DNA from: Hygrophila difformis
Taxonomy: Eukaryota > Streptophyta > Magnoliopsida > Lamiales > Acanthaceae
Length of the DNA: 64,000 nucleotides
Assembly: GCA_030278955.1 (NCBI GenBank)
Contig: JAOANR010000002.1
Location: 10,157,982 to 10,221,981 of the forward strand
Direction: 5' to 3'
A program made the position numbers and the translations under genes. Positions 32,590 to 44,905 of this stretch are shown in pieces. Position 1 is the first letter of the stretch, and each line of letters starts with the position of its first letter. The notes beneath the pieces are model-generated. The model did not search any database and was not told the DNA's origin. It worked only from the letters and a program-made list of their open reading frames with translations.

Positions 32590-32954
32590 CTTTATTCCCA
32601 ATTCAAAGTATCCAACATCAGAATCCAATGTTGTTGGAGTGTAAGGCTTGATGACCTCTTCACCAGTGCTATCTTTACCCCTGCAGCCATAAATCCCAAC
32701 AAGATGAAATGTAATAAACTATGCCATTCAAGCATTTCAACAGAAACAATGTGCCATTAAAAACCAAACAGTAAAAGATTGGCGTATCGTGACTGAATTA
32801 TAATTTAAAAACCTGCAGATTATGTGTTGCCCGATAAGAAGGCCCAACACAGAAGTGGGAGTTGGAAGAGCAAAATTGAACTTCGCAACATTGTGGCTGC
32901 GTTGCGTTTTCTTTACAAGTCTGAACTCCTTGAAATTTCCGGGAGCCAAGCACA
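32590..32954 (-). pseudogene. CBR1-like: Two exons of NADH-cytochrome b5 reductase (fragment)
   Basis: Exon 1: 32954-32813 (142 nt), preceded by a TGATAG acceptor and followed by a GT donor. It reads [20 protein letters not shown], then [17 protein letters not shown] and IGQHIIC. Exon 2: 32680-32590 (91 nt), with a GCAG acceptor and GT donor, joining in frame as CRGKDSTGEEVIKPYTPTT then LDSDVGYFELGIK. This is the N-terminal FAD-binding domain of the reductase; PYTPTT is the flavin-binding motif. The enzyme passes electrons from NADH to cytochrome b5 at endomembranes or mitochondria. The NADH domain is absent. Leu after LG, Ile in HIIC and Gly in FELGIK sit where I recall Pro, Ser and Val, which suggests relaxed constraint. 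It is either a captured or stranded fragment, or exons of a gene whose introns are filled with elements. Confidence 0.82.
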
Positions 32955-33119
32955 CTATCAATTAAATAAGAAGGTTCTAGTTAAGACAAGCAATGCCAAC
33001 AAGAGCCTAAAGTTCTACACAACAAAGAATTATATTCGCTGCCAAGATCTAATCTAATATGTGTGCAAGAAAGCATTTCATGGACAAAGTTACTCTTCCT
33101 GAACAAGTGAGAATAAAAA
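32955..33119. other. Non-LTR island, right part
   Basis: Apparent intron or flanking sequence upstream of the reductase exons, up to the D LTR. AAAAA (33115-33119) directly precedes that LTR and could be its target duplication. No gene seen. Confidence 0.45.
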
Positions 33120-35661
33120 TGTAACACCCCGGATTTGTTAACCCAGGCTGGGATGTCACCGCCACATCTCCCTAGCAAGACACGGCTTTCCGAGCTCACT
33201 AAGGAAATGCAAGGCTTATGGGTACGTAAAAGATTTAAAAACATTTCAATATTGAGTCTAGAAATTAATAATATTTAATTCAAAATACGGAAGTAATAAT
33301 CATCCATGCACGAGATAGAGTAGATGCAGCGGAAAAAGTAATCACGCCCAAACCTCGGGTTCAACAGGCCCGGTAAAACAGTAGTAAAAATTCAGTGAAT
33401 AAAAATGTTCATAAAAGTTTTCCCCCAAGTGCAAGTGCAAGCGTCACTCGACATACTCTGTAAAAGAAAAATAACAACGGTTTATCAGTATAAAAATATA
33501 CCGAGTAAGTTAATCCCTAACTAAACAATTTAAGGGGTTACATGTGTTTATTTAAAATTACACTTTTCATGCATTAATTTAAAATTCACAGTTTACTCGC
33601 AGTGGAAGAACATGATTAATTTATTCAAGATGAGAATACATAATTAAAGGACTTAATTTAAAAGCGTAATTTAAAAGCATAATTTAAGAACGTATTTAGA
33701 AGCATAATTTAAAACATGATAATTAAATTTAAGCATAATTAAACACGCACACAAGTCTTTTATATTTCATCCCGCAAACTAAGAAGATGAGACCATACCG
33801 GGGAGATCACTAACGAGGCAATATCAAATCGTAGGACCACTAACGAGGCAGTCCAAATAAATGGGAGACCACTAACGAGACAGTCTCAAAGATAGTAGGA
33901 CCACTAACGAGGCGATCCAAATAACACAGCGCGCGAGATCACTAACGAGACAATCTCAGATAGTAAGGAGACCACTAACGAGGCAGTCTCAAAATAATGA
34001 TAGCATGAAGATCGGCTCAGCCTAGTGAACGGGATTTTTTGAAAGTTCATATTTCAATGTTTACAAAATATTCGATATCGCGTTTCGTAGTTCGAGTTTT
34101 CTCAAGTTCAAAAAATCCGATTCGACACGGTTTACGCCTTTCTTAATTAAAAATTCATCTTTTAACCAAAAATTCTGAAATTTACACAGTAGCTCAAGAA
34201 CACACATACGATTATACGAACAACTTTCATGTTTTAAGTTTTTGGAAATAAGGTTTCGAAGTGAGTCAAATTTCGAGTTCTTTACAAAAGGGGATTTCTG
34301 TCCAAAGGACTGATTCCGACACAGTTTCGTGCGACGCCGATTAAAAATTCATTTCAAATTCAATTGGTCCGAAAATTTTACAGGATGTACATAGCACCTT
34401 AATGAACAACTTTCATGTTTTAAGATTTTGAAAATAATGAATTTTAGATGTTCAAAAGTCGACAACAAAACACTGCTTACGCGCGGATTCAAAAATCGGT
34501 TTAGAACAGGTTCTGAAATCGTTCGTTTTGACATATCAAATGAAATCCAAAATTCATGAAATTTTATATGCATAATCTAGACATAATTATCTACTTTTAT
34601 TTAGAAATCCAAAGTTGAATCGATCTAGAAATGGGTGAAAAATAAGCATCAAGTCGAGTCAATAAATCTGTCCAGATTTCAAACGTTCGGTTTTATTACA
34701 GAAATTTTACGGTACAATTTGGTATATCAAATATTTATGTAATTGTCTGAAATTTGGACACAAGGTAGATTAGAGTCTTATAAACAAAATCTATGTTGAA
34801 AAGTTTTCGGTTTGAATTCCCGAAGGTCGGGTTTTAGGCGAGTTTCTAAAATTGGTCGAAAATAGGGTTTTTGAAAACCGATTTTAGTTACGTGTCTAAC
34901 TTACTTAGTTAGAGAATAGGGTCGAAGTGAGGGCTTTCCGGATGTCCTAAGGTCGCGACGAACGGCCAACTTCTCCGATCGCTTTTTGTTCGTCCCCCGA
35001 CGTCAAATCGTAGCAAAGGAAAGGATGTTAGATTTCGAGTTTTTAAGGTTTATGGATGAACTAAACACTATACCATAACTTACCAAGGGTCTAGAGGGCA
35101 GAGGCTTTGTCCCGTTTGCCCCGTCGTCGCCGGAATACTCGCCGGAAAGTGGAGTCGAAGAGATTTTGGCTTGGAGAGGAAGAATGAGAGTGTAGGGACT
35201 TGTGTTTTCTGTGTAAATGGGGGTGAGGGCGTCCCTAGCTGTTCTTAAGCCCTTCCCAAGGCTGGGATCCGTTTACCATCGAAGGGAATCATAATTTAGG
35301 GAAGAAAATCGCCATGGAAGGAAAGTTTACACCTCCTGCACCTCTGGCGCGGTGGTGACGCGCACGTATAGGGATGTCCGCGCGGAGCACGCACGACCAG
35401 TCCTGGGACGCGTCTCCTCCTGCCGCGTGGAGGCCGCGTGACGGCCGGACCGGCCGGTTCGGCGGTTCGTGTGGTCCGTCGGGTCTTTTCTTCTTTTCTT
35501 TATCGGTTTTCTATCCTCTACGAGTTTGGCTCGATTCCTCGGGTCGTTTCTGGTTCGAAATCTTTATCTTAATTCGCTACGAGCTCGGGTTTAACGCTCG
35601 TAACATTTTCGTGCCAATAATTAATCTAGTTAAATTAGTAACGTTTTTCTCGGGTGTTACA
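33120..35661 (-). repeat. D 3' LTR
   Basis: 2542 bp; minus-strand start TGTAACACCCGAG and end GGGGTGTTACA. GC-rich near 35340-35460. It carries a six-unit hairpin-like repeat at 33803-33990 in the place where A and B LTRs carry their hairpin. Confidence 0.88.
33803..33990 (-). repeat. Six hairpin-like tandem repeats in the D LTR
   Basis: Plus-strand units share CACTAACGAG(G/A)C and are bounded by complementary arms. These are GGAC/GTCC (33834-33854), GAGAC/GTCTC (33865-33887 and 33968-33990) and GAGAT/ATCTC (33935-33957). Another is GGAC/ATCC (33898-33918), a T-G wobble on the element's sense strand. The last is GAGAT/ATATC (33803-33825), with one mismatch. Spacing is irregular, 31 to 37 bp. 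Confidence 0.8.
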
Positions 35662-35684
35662 TCCTCCCCCCCTTAAGAATACAG

Positions 35685-36650
35685 TTATGTCCCCATAACT
35701 TTGGTCGGGTCATCTTCGAAGAGGGTCGGGTAACGTTGTTTCCTGTCGGCTTCCGATTCTCATGTTGCCGTCTCCGGTTCGTGGTTAGACCAAAAGACTT
35801 TGACCATTCTCAAGGTCTTATTCCTCGGTACTCTCTCCTTCATGTCAAGTATTCGCGCCGGAACTTCCTCGTAGCTCAAGTCATCCTCAAATTTAATTCC
35901 TCCCGGGTTGGAGCACATGGGTCGGATCGTGCACCTACTTCTTCAATTGGGAGACGTGGAACACATTGTGAACACGAGCAAATTGTGTTGGCAACGCTAG
36001 TCGATAAGCGAGATCCCCCCCTCTTTCCAGGATTTCATATGGTCCTATGTACCGTGGACTCGGTTTTCCTCGTTTGCCGCAGCGCATCACGCCCTTAATT
36101 GGTGATACCTCACGCCCTTCATTGGTGATACCTTCAGCATGACTTTATCGCCGACTTGAAATTCCAAGTCTTTCCGCATGACTCTTTGGTTGGTCTTGCG
36201 CGGCTCTCATCCTCCCTCGGATGACCTTGATTAGTTGAGCCATGTCCTCAACAGATTGTGGTCTAACTTCCATAGTCTTATTAATCTCGTTCCAGCTCAG
36301 TGGACTTCGGCACTTGCGTCCATACAGTGTCTCGAAGGTGCCATGCCGACGCTAACATGATACTATTGTTGCAGGAGAACTCGATCAAAGGCAAATGGTT
36401 CTCCCAATTTCCTTTAACTCTAGCACACATGCTCCCAGCATGTCTTCCAATGTTTGGATCGTTCTCTCTGTTTGCCCATCCGTCATGGGGTGGAATGCGG
36501 TACTCATCTTTATTTTCGTACCGAGGGTTTCTTGTAGCCTTGCAAAAAGAAATGCGTGGGAATTCTACTGTCTTTGTCAAGAATGATGTCGGGTGATACC
36601 CCATGTCATCGTACCTCATTATCGATGTACGCTCGGGTTAAGTGAGTGGT
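35685..36650 (-). pseudogene. D integrase end and chromodomain remnant
   Basis: Minus-strand remnant beginning TRAYIDNEVR in the integrase core, with [15 protein letters not shown] downstream, then the integrase C-terminal part and the chromodomain end; the conserved stop is at 35685-35687. Multiple stops and frameshifts are present. A 23-bp tandem duplication at 36087-36132 falls in the segment coding the [12 protein letters not shown] region and shifts the frame. Non-functional. Confidence 0.8.
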
Positions 36651-37668
36651 GTAAAGTAAAAGAGATTGGGCAAATTCGAAAAAAATAAAACCCCTTCCGT
36701 GACCCGTGCGGTGTCCATGCGGATGAGGCCTCAGCGCGCGGTGACCGCGCGGGCGCATCAGTTCGAAAAAAATAGGGCTCGCGCTCCGTGCGAGCCACTT
36801 CCCCCATTTCCCATCCGAGACCACTTCACATTTTCTCTCAAATTCGCCCTCTTGTTCCCAACTTTTCCCGGTGCCTGCTTCAATTTTACTTTGTAAGGTA
36901 TGCACCTACTACTTTCAGTTTTCAATTTCAATTTTTATGCTTTGAACGACTTGATTTGTGAAGGGATTTAGGAATTAGGGTTTATGTACAAAAATTGGGG
37001 GTTTGTTATTTTTAGGCTTGGTTTGTGCAAATTAGCAAGCATATGTGATAATTGGTGTTACTCTTGTTGCCTTGCTTGTGTTTATGCCACAATGTGTTTA
37101 TGTTTTTGGCAAATTCTTGTTGGATTTGAATTCTTAGAAAGAATATGAAATTTTTGATTTTTGGTTGGTATTGAGGGTGTGATCATTAGTTCATTTTTGT
37201 TGTTTAGGTGCCGTAAGGTAATGATGGGTTGTTATTTGAGCAATCGTTTCATTTTGTGGGCAATTTCCATGTGTTTTGTTAGTAACTTAGAATTTAGTTT
37301 ATTGCGCACATAACGTGTTCGACGAAATGCCACAAAGGTTTTGGAAATTTTTTGGGCATATCCTTTGTTTAGATTACCTCCCGGTTTGTCTTAGCGAAAG
37401 ATAGGATTTGATGTTCTTATGGAATACTCACGTTGGAAGTCTATATTGATGTCCCTTGCGTATTTCTGCTTGAGTTTTGTGTGGAATTTAGTCTTATAAT
37501 TGGTATTGGATAATTTTCAGGATGTTTTTCTTTTTGTGGGTTGTTTTGGCATCTCTAATGTGTCCTCTGAGGACCAAGAGACGAGCTACTCGGCGCGATG
37601 AGGCTGGCCCTAGACTGCCGCTCCGGTGATGCCAGATTTTGATGAGAGCGAGTCCAGGGAGGACAGGA
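36651..37668 (+). pseudogene. 5' part of a 'putative plant transposon protein'-like gene, cut by A3
   Basis: Apparent first exon or leader (about 36651-36890, GC-rich near 36700-36780), a GTATGC donor near 36895, an intron, and a TTTTCAG acceptor at about 37520. The next exon reads ATGTTTTTC... and then CPLRTKRRATRRDEAGP. From about 37310 on it matches, in order, the gene at 50640-48745, including the splice acceptor. The frame breaks near 37610 and the copy is interrupted by the A3 LTR at 37669 (CAGGA, 37664-37668, is the likely target duplication). The family name comes from the better-preserved copy. Confidence 0.65.
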
Positions 37669-40238
37669 TGTAATACCCAAGAATTTTCCAACATAAAATA
37701 AATACAATAAATAAAATGAATACAATAAATAAATAAATTCAGCAAACAAATAAATAAAGGTAAGGAAATGAGAAATGAAATTTAACTTAAAAAGGAATTA
37801 AAGGAATTTAATTAAATAAAAAGAATTAAATAAAGATAAATAAATTGTTACACGTGTACCCGACACCAAGGGGCTCGAAAATTCGAGTCCAAACATAAAT
37901 TTAGATCTGAGGGAAATGACGATACGGAATAGGAACCCGAAGATGGCCCGGAAATCGGAATCCGGGAGCATAAAGGGATAGAAGTCCGAAAGAGAGGAGG
38001 AAAGGCACGACGGATAGCACGACCCGCCCGGACCGAAGTCCAGGCGTGGGCCGCGCGGTGAAAGGCCAATTGGCGCGCCACGACTGCGCCGCACGACAGA
38101 TTCGCCGGTTGCGAGATTCACTCACCCGAATCCGGATTTTCCGACTTCGGTTGAACACCTTTCGGCTCAAGACTCACTAGGGCCGACCTTGGACGTCCCT
38201 AAGTCGTGTCGACCTATAAATAAACCCTCTTGAAAGCCCCGAACACTTTTCAAAACATCCATACTCCCTATACGTTCGAAAACCCTAATCCCGAAGTCGT
38301 CAGAGGCACGAAACCAAGGCGAGGACTGTCGTGGACGAATTCGGAAGATCTCTAACGTCGTGGTAAGTTCCGATCCGATCCTTGTTCCATATACGATTCG
38401 AAAATGAATCCTAACTTCCTTCTTTTTCTTCTCTACACCCCGAATCGGATCTAGAACGAAGAACCCGACGAACGGAGAAGATAAACGGTGGACTGGAAGC
38501 CACGCCTCCAAAATCGACGTTCCCAGACGACTGGAAATCTGTAAGTTGACACTTACATGGTTTTGGGAGTAATTAAAACACTTAAATCTAAAAGCTTAAT
38601 CAAGAATTTCGAAAATCTGTCAACATGGGATTTTACAGGCGCAGCGATTTTGTACGATTTTTCCAAACCCTTAAAATTCTTCAAACGAGAAAACTTAAAA
38701 CACGAAAAACGTTCCTAAGGCTTAGATATATCTCCAGTAACATTTTCAGAATTTTTTGTGATGATTTGGTATCTGAAATTAACCCGGAACCGAACTGTTT
38801 AAATTTGAATCTTGAATTTCTTGACATAACTTAGGTCTTCACTTGCTGACGTTTTCGACTAGGGTTCTAGGCCGATTTAGATCTTTAGCCGAACATAAAA
38901 GTTGTAGAAAAATGTCTTAAGAAGGTCTCTGTAAAATTTCGTTAAGTTTGGAGTTGATTTGCTATGGTAGATCTTGAAAATTTTGAACTGCTGTATGATA
39001 AATTCGGACAGATTAATGTTTCTACAAAAATCGATGTTTTTGACCTGTTTCGGTATCTCAAATTGAAAAAGTTAAAACACGAAAGTTGTTCATTTCGGTG
39101 TTTCCAAGTAAGTGGTAAATTTTCAGAATTTGTGGACTTAGATCTGATTATAAATTAATTTTAGAGTAAACAGCGGTTTACCAGAGTCAAATCTTGAAAT
39201 CTGGTTGAAACGATGGAATTAGCCTTTAGGATTGAAACGAGTCGAAATCTCTTTTTAAATAAATTAAGTGAAATCAGAATTTTTGAAATAAATCCCCTTA
39301 CAAACTTGATAAATTAAAATTAGGGGCGAGTGCTCTGCAGGGTGCCCCCTAACTGCTTCACTTCGTGCCTTTATGGACGATGGTGACCCCGCGCGAAAAT
39401 TGAGATATGATATTGCCAAAACGGCATGAGATATATGGCCTACACTCTTGAGAATGTCCACATGGAATTCCCGAGGCTCCGGAGTGGTACTGGGTATGGC
39501 AGATACGGCTGCGGCCACCGGTTTCCGGCTAAACTTGTCGAGATCGCGATGCAATCGTGAAACACTTGAAATTACTAAATCGGGGATGTAATGGAAAATT
39601 TAAATTAAATTGGATTATTTATCGTTGTCGTTTAAATTGTTAAATGCTTTGTTTAAATTAATTATGGCTTTCATTTTAAATTGTGCTAAATGTATTATTG
39701 ACTAGTGCGATGAAATAATTATGCAAATTGCTTAGATAATTAAGTTGAATTATTTATGGCTTATTATCATGTTTTTATGTAAATATTAAATTAATGACTT
39801 TTAAACCCTACGATCATGCATGTGTTAACTTACTCAGCAAGTTGTGCTGACCAAACCGTTTATTTTTCCTTTTCCTTACAGAGTATGTGGAACAAATATG
39901 AGCACGTTCATGCATGGGGGAATTATATTTTTCGAAACTTTATTTTTAAATTCTTACATTAGACTACAGAATAAACGGGCCTGTTTAACCCGTGTTTTGA
40001 CCATGTCGGTCTTATTTACATTTCCGCTGCAATATTATACTTAAATATTATTTCCGCTGCATTATCATATTATTATTTTTGAATTTATATTGTATTGGCT
40101 GTTTGCAAATGTTTTAAATATTTTAAATACTGAAATACCTAGCATTGCATCTCTTTAGTAAGCCGAAGAAACCGTGTCTTACTAGGGAGGTGTGGCGGTG
40201 AAATCCCGTCCTGGGTGACCAAAAACCGGGGTGTTACA
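37669..40238 (+). repeat. A3 5' LTR
   Basis: 2570 bp, starting TGTAATACCCAAG and ending GGGGTGTTACA. TATAAATA at 38215-38222; hairpin at 39320-39352 (TTAGGGG and CCCCTAA arms, loop differing by one base from A1). Confidence 0.92.
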
Positions 40239-40241
40239 AGT

Positions 40242-40253
40242 TGGTATCAGAGC
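40242..40253 (+). promoter_or_regulatory. A3 primer-binding site (initiator-Met tRNA)
   Basis: TGGTATCAGAGC, 3 bases after the LTR, identical to A1. It is followed by an AT-rich leader (to 40673) with about three ACTTAGAATCTTGGCGAA-type units near 40600-40655. Confidence 0.88.
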
Positions 40254-40673
40254 TCGGATATTTTTAAACCCATTATTATTATTAAATTATTATTATTTTT
40301 AAACTGCTAGATTATTATCTTTAAACCATGATCATTTTTACATTATTATTATTATAGAAGCCCAAATTTTTGTTTTTAAACTTTCCTAGCCCAAAATTAT
40401 TTTTAGCCAAATTATAATTATTTTGACCCAATATAGAGGTCCAAGGATTTTAAATATTATTTTAAATTTTCAAGCATTAATTCCATGGAAATGAATTTTT
40501 AGTTTAAAACCCATGGAAAGAAATATATATATATATTGCATGAATTATTTTTGGGGGGAAATCATCATTTGCATTTACATACTGCATCTCCTTTATTTAA
40601 AGAACTTAGAATCTTGGCGAAGTTTAACCTAAAACCTTGGCGAATATTAACTTGGATCTTTTGCTTGCGCTAG

Positions 40674-41009
40674 ATGGTTAGTCAAGATATGATGAACTAG
40701 ATAATCAAAATGATGAACGCTCACTTTGACTCCCAACAAACCATAGAACAAATGAAACATCGTATGGCTCAATTGGAGGCCAATCTGCACCACATGGGCA
40801 ACTTAAGAGAGGCGGATCAACACCGCATAAACCAACTCGAACGCCAAGTCCAAACCCTCACTACGCAAAATCTAATACTGAAGGAACACATCGATGCTCA
40901 TGGACAAGACTTGAACCCCATCTTTGACGATCTACTGCCGCCAAGTTCGGAGGAGGAAGACCCGGAGGGGGATCCCGCTACCCCACCGGAGGACGTCTTG
41001 AGACGCTAG
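40674..41009 (+). pseudogene. A3 ORF1 (coiled-coil protein) with an early stop
   Basis: Same length and place as A1 ORF1, starting MVSQDMMN, then a stop at codon 9. The frame then continues uninterrupted from the methionine at 40710 through the same coiled coil (MAQLEANLHHMG, INQLERQVQTL) and acidic tail. Re-initiation at 40710 could still give a 99-residue product. Most differences from A1 are conservative amino acid changes. Confidence 0.65.
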
Positions 41010-41300
41010 GGATTCTATTTATAGTAGATACTATTTTGCTAGGAAAATATTTCTACTTTTGTATACCTTCTCGCTTGTACTAAAATTTCTTTTAAGGAAA
41101 TAAAATGCCCGATTTATTCATAATAAATCGAAAAAAAATAAAAATAAAATAAAATAAAATAAAATAAAACCCAGAAGCGTACGGTACTTCTTAGTTCGAT
41201 CGAGCACCACGTGCGAAATTACAAACACATACATATTTATAAAAATTGTTTAGACTATATGCTAATTTCACAAGTCCTAATCCACCCTATTTGTAACAGA
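41010..41300 (+). other. Spacer between ORF1 and gag in A3
   Basis: AT-rich with a run of AAAAT-type repeats near 41130-41165; homologous to the A1 spacer. No gene. Confidence 0.5.
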
Positions 41301-44300
41301 ATGGCACCCAGAGGAAGAGGAAGAACTCAACCCGCTCCCCAAACTACTACTGAAACACCTCCAAATGTCCCGGAACCGGCTCAACCTGTAGAGGAACAAC
41401 CCCAAGGTGCGCAGGACGCCCCCGCATCGAACAATGTGGGCGATCGTCTTCGGACGATAGAAGAGGTTTTGGTTGCACTAGGAAACGCGCAAGTCAATCA
41501 AGGGCAAGCTGCGGCGGTACCTCCGCCTCAGGCTTGCCCCAACTACTTGGAAATGGTGAATCCTTACCAGCCGCCCGACTACGCTGGTGAGGAGGATCCA
41601 GCTAAACTAGAGGAGTGGATCCGAACCTTCGATAAGCTGCTGGGAGCAGTCAAATGTCCGGAAGGAGAGAGAGTGCACGTCGCTTCGTACTACTTGGGAG
41701 GCGAAGCAGACGACTGGTGGCAGGCGACACAAGCCAAACTGACGGAGGACGACGAGCCCTATTCATGGGCAGAAATGATGGAACTGCTCAGGGATCGATT
41801 CTATCCCTTGAGTACTAAATCAACAATGTATGAGGAATTCCTGTTGCTGAAGCAAGGAGGCCATACTGTGCAGGAGTACTACACTCGTTTCAAAGAGCTA
41901 GTAAGGTTCACACCAAGGCTAGTACCCACGGATGCGGAGAAAGCACAAAAGTTCGAGATGGGGCTGAACCTGTCTGTTCGCGAGGTGATCGCGGGGGTAC
42001 ACTACCCCGACCTGCAAGCTGTGTATGACCGCGCTCTGGCAGTAGCGCGAGTGCAGCAACTGAAAAGGAGAGTGAGTGGGGAGTCCAGCCAGGGTCCCCA
42101 AGACAAGAGGAACCGAGACGCGAGAAGCGAGAACAACCCGGGCAGAAATGAGCGACGAGGAGGGCCGAGTAGGCCACAGCAAACCAACAATGGAAGGAGG
42201 TTTAACCAAGAAGAACCGGTACCACCCTGCCCAAGATGTGGACGACCCCATCTGGCGAGGGGATGCCCTCAACAGGGCACCTGCTTTCGATGTGGTCGAA
42301 TGGGTCACATTCATCGGGATTGCCGGACGAGGATCGAGAATATAAAAAGGAGGGAAGATTTGGTCATGGGGCCAGAACAGCCTCAGAACCAAAACGGGCG
42401 GAATGGAAATAACCAGGGGTATAGACCCCCTCAGAACCAATTTAGGCCCCAGAATCAGAACCAGAACCAACGACCTCCACCACCGTAGAATCAAAACCAA
42501 CAGCAAAATCAGCAGCCGAATGCGTTTCAGCAGGGCAACCAAGGACGCCCTATGGGGAGGCTCAACGTGGTTAACTAAGAGGACGTGCCTGCACAAGGAG
42601 AAGTGATGGCAGGTACATTTCATGTTTTTTATACACCCCTTAGAGTTCTATTTGATTCTGGAGCTAGTTGCTCAATCATAGCATCAAGAATAGTGCCCGA
42701 GTTAGATCTACCTAAGTGCGAGAGAATTAGCTTAGGAATTCAATTGCCTTCTGGAGAAGTAGTATCTTGCTCTAAACGATATAACGGAATTCCTATAGTG
42801 ATAAAGAATTTAACTTAAGAGACATTGACATCATATTGGGGATGGATTGGTTATCCCAGTATAAGGCGGTGATCGAATGCCAAAAGCAAAAGATCACCTT
42901 GTCAAAAAGTAGGGGAAAGAGAGTTATCTTTTACTCTCAGCCCCCTAAGAAGAGTAACAAAATCGTTAGTGCACTCAAACTAACTTGATGCGTAAGGGGT
43001 ATGAGCTATATGCGTGCTACGTGCACAACCTTGAGGTGGAAGAGAACAAGGTTGACAGCATACCAGTGGTAAGAGAATACCCGGATGTGTTTCCTGAAGA
43101 CATCCCGGGAATGCCACCTGAGAGAGATCTTGAGTTCACTATAGATCTCATCTCGGGCACAGAGCCTGTCTCAAAAGCTCCGTACCGGATGGCACCATTG
43201 GAAATGAAGGAGTTAAAGGACCAACTGGAGGAGCTGTTAGGAAAAGGGTACATAAGGCCGAGTACTTCCCCCTGGGGAGAGCCGGTTTTATTTGTTAAGA
43301 ATAAAGACGGAGGATTACGTCTTTGCATAGATTATTGAGGATTGAACCAAGTGACTATCAACAATAAATACCTTTGCCGAGAATAGAGGATCTATTTGAT
43401 CAACTGAAGGGAGCTTCAGTATTCTCGAAGATCGACTTACGATCTGGGTATCACCAGTTGAGAATTGCCGAGAAAGACATTCCGAAGACGGCGTTTCGAA
43501 CTCGATATGGCCACTACGAGTTCACAGTGTTATCCTTTGGGTTAACTAATGCTCCAGCCATGTTCATGAACCTCATGAACAATGTATTTCGAGAGCTGTT
43601 AGATCAGTGTGTAGTGGTGTTCATTGATGACATCTTGATCTCTCGAAAAGCGAGGAAGAGCACGCCCAGCACTTGCACCAAGTGTTAGGGACCTTGCAAA
43701 AGAATCAGCTATACGGAAAATTGTCCAAATGCGATTTTCGGTTGAAGGAGGTAGCATTTCTAGGACACATAGTATCCGCTGATGGAGTTTCAGTGGATCC
43801 GACATAAGTTTCTGCCGTAACTGAATGTGCAACCCCAAAGAGCCAAACTGAGGTAAGGAGTTTCCTTGGATTAGCCGGGTATTATAGACGGTTCCTGAAG
43901 GATTTTTTGAAAATCGCACAACCTTTGACCCAGCTACTGAAGAAGGGAGTAAAATACGTGTGGACAGAGGCTTGTGAGACAGCGTTTCAAGAGCTGAAGA
44001 AACGACTCACAACCACACCTGTATTGACACTACCATCAAAGAATGGTGACTTCGAAGTTTATAGCGATGCTTCGAAGGAAGGTTTAGGTTGTGTCTTGAT
44101 GCAAGACTCGAGAGTCGTAACGTATGCATCACGCCAGCTAAAACCTCACGGGGAGAATTATCCGACACACGACCTGGAGTTGGCAGCGGTCGTTTTCGCT
44201 CTAAAGATATGGAGACATTATCTTTATGGACGGAAGTGTCGAATGTTCACCGACCACAAGAGCTTGAAGTATATATTCACTCAGAAGGAGTTGAATTTGA

Positions 44301-44905
44301 GACAACGAAGGTGGTTGGAACTTATTAAGGACTATGATTTGGAGATATCCTACCACGAGGGGAAGGCAAATGTGGTAGCTGATGCCTTAAGCCGGAAAAC
44401 CCAACACGTGACAAACTCGTTGGTAATTCCGCCGGCATTGTACATGGAGTTGGCAAGATTGGATTTGGAACTTGTGCATCCGGGCACAGTGAGTGACACA
44501 ATCAATGCCATGATCGTAGAAACTCCAATATTGGACGAGATTAGGCTCGCCCAACCGGGTCACGCGAAGTTGGAAAAGATAAAGGGGTATATTGCCGAGG
44601 GAAAGGCAATAGGATTTGCTGTCCACGAAGCGTTCATTTCAAAGGGAGATGGTGTGTGCCCCATAAATGTGCCGAGTTGAAGCAAAGGTTGATGGAGGAA
44701 GGGCACAACACGCCATATTCAGTGCATCCCGGAGGTGACAAGCTTTACAAAGATCTAAAGAAGATCTATTGGTGGCCGGGAATGAAAAAGGAAGTGACAG
44801 ACTTCATGACGAAATGCCTCACCTGCCAAAGGGTTAAGGCAGTGAGACATAAACCCTTAGGACTGATGCAACCACTAGAGGTTCCAAGTTGGAAGTGGGA
44901 TAGCA
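41301..44905 (+). pseudogene. A3 gag-pol remnant
   Basis: Starts MAPRGRGRTQ. Gag is intact through both zinc knuckles until a stop at 42486-42488 in the Gln-rich linker (A1 has Gln). A second stop lies near 42576. Protease (DSGAS) follows, with a short deletion near 42809 that shifts the frame. Reverse transcriptase (stop near 43336, frame lost near 43370 and again after FIDDI), RNase H (YSDAS, open from 43907), and the integrase zinc finger ([15 protein letters not shown]) come next. The sequence ends at WKWDS where A4 is inserted. It helps date A1's stops, since A3 has sense codons at both A1 stop positions. Confidence 0.9.

Larger units (their letters stand above)
33120..36650 (-). mobile_element. 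D: 3' end of a minus-strand chromovirus element
   Basis: 3' LTR (33120-35661) preceded, on the minus strand, by the end of integrase and chromodomain (36650-35685). Unlike A, B and C, its single purine tract directly adjoins the LTR start. To the right, integrase homology stops near 36650 and a plant-transposon-protein gene fragment in the opposite orientation begins. Whether that gene is carried by D or is where D's remaining part was lost cannot be decided here. Confidence 0.8.
37669..44905 (+). mobile_element. A3: family A chromovirus, 5' LTR to integrase, cut by A4
   Basis: 5' LTR 37669-40238, primer-binding site 40242-40253, ORF1 40674-41009, and a gag-pol remnant from 41301 that ends in integrase at 44905, where A4 begins after TAGCA. 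The rest, including the 3' LTR, would lie right of the window. Many stops and small deletions show it is older than A1. Confidence 0.9.
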
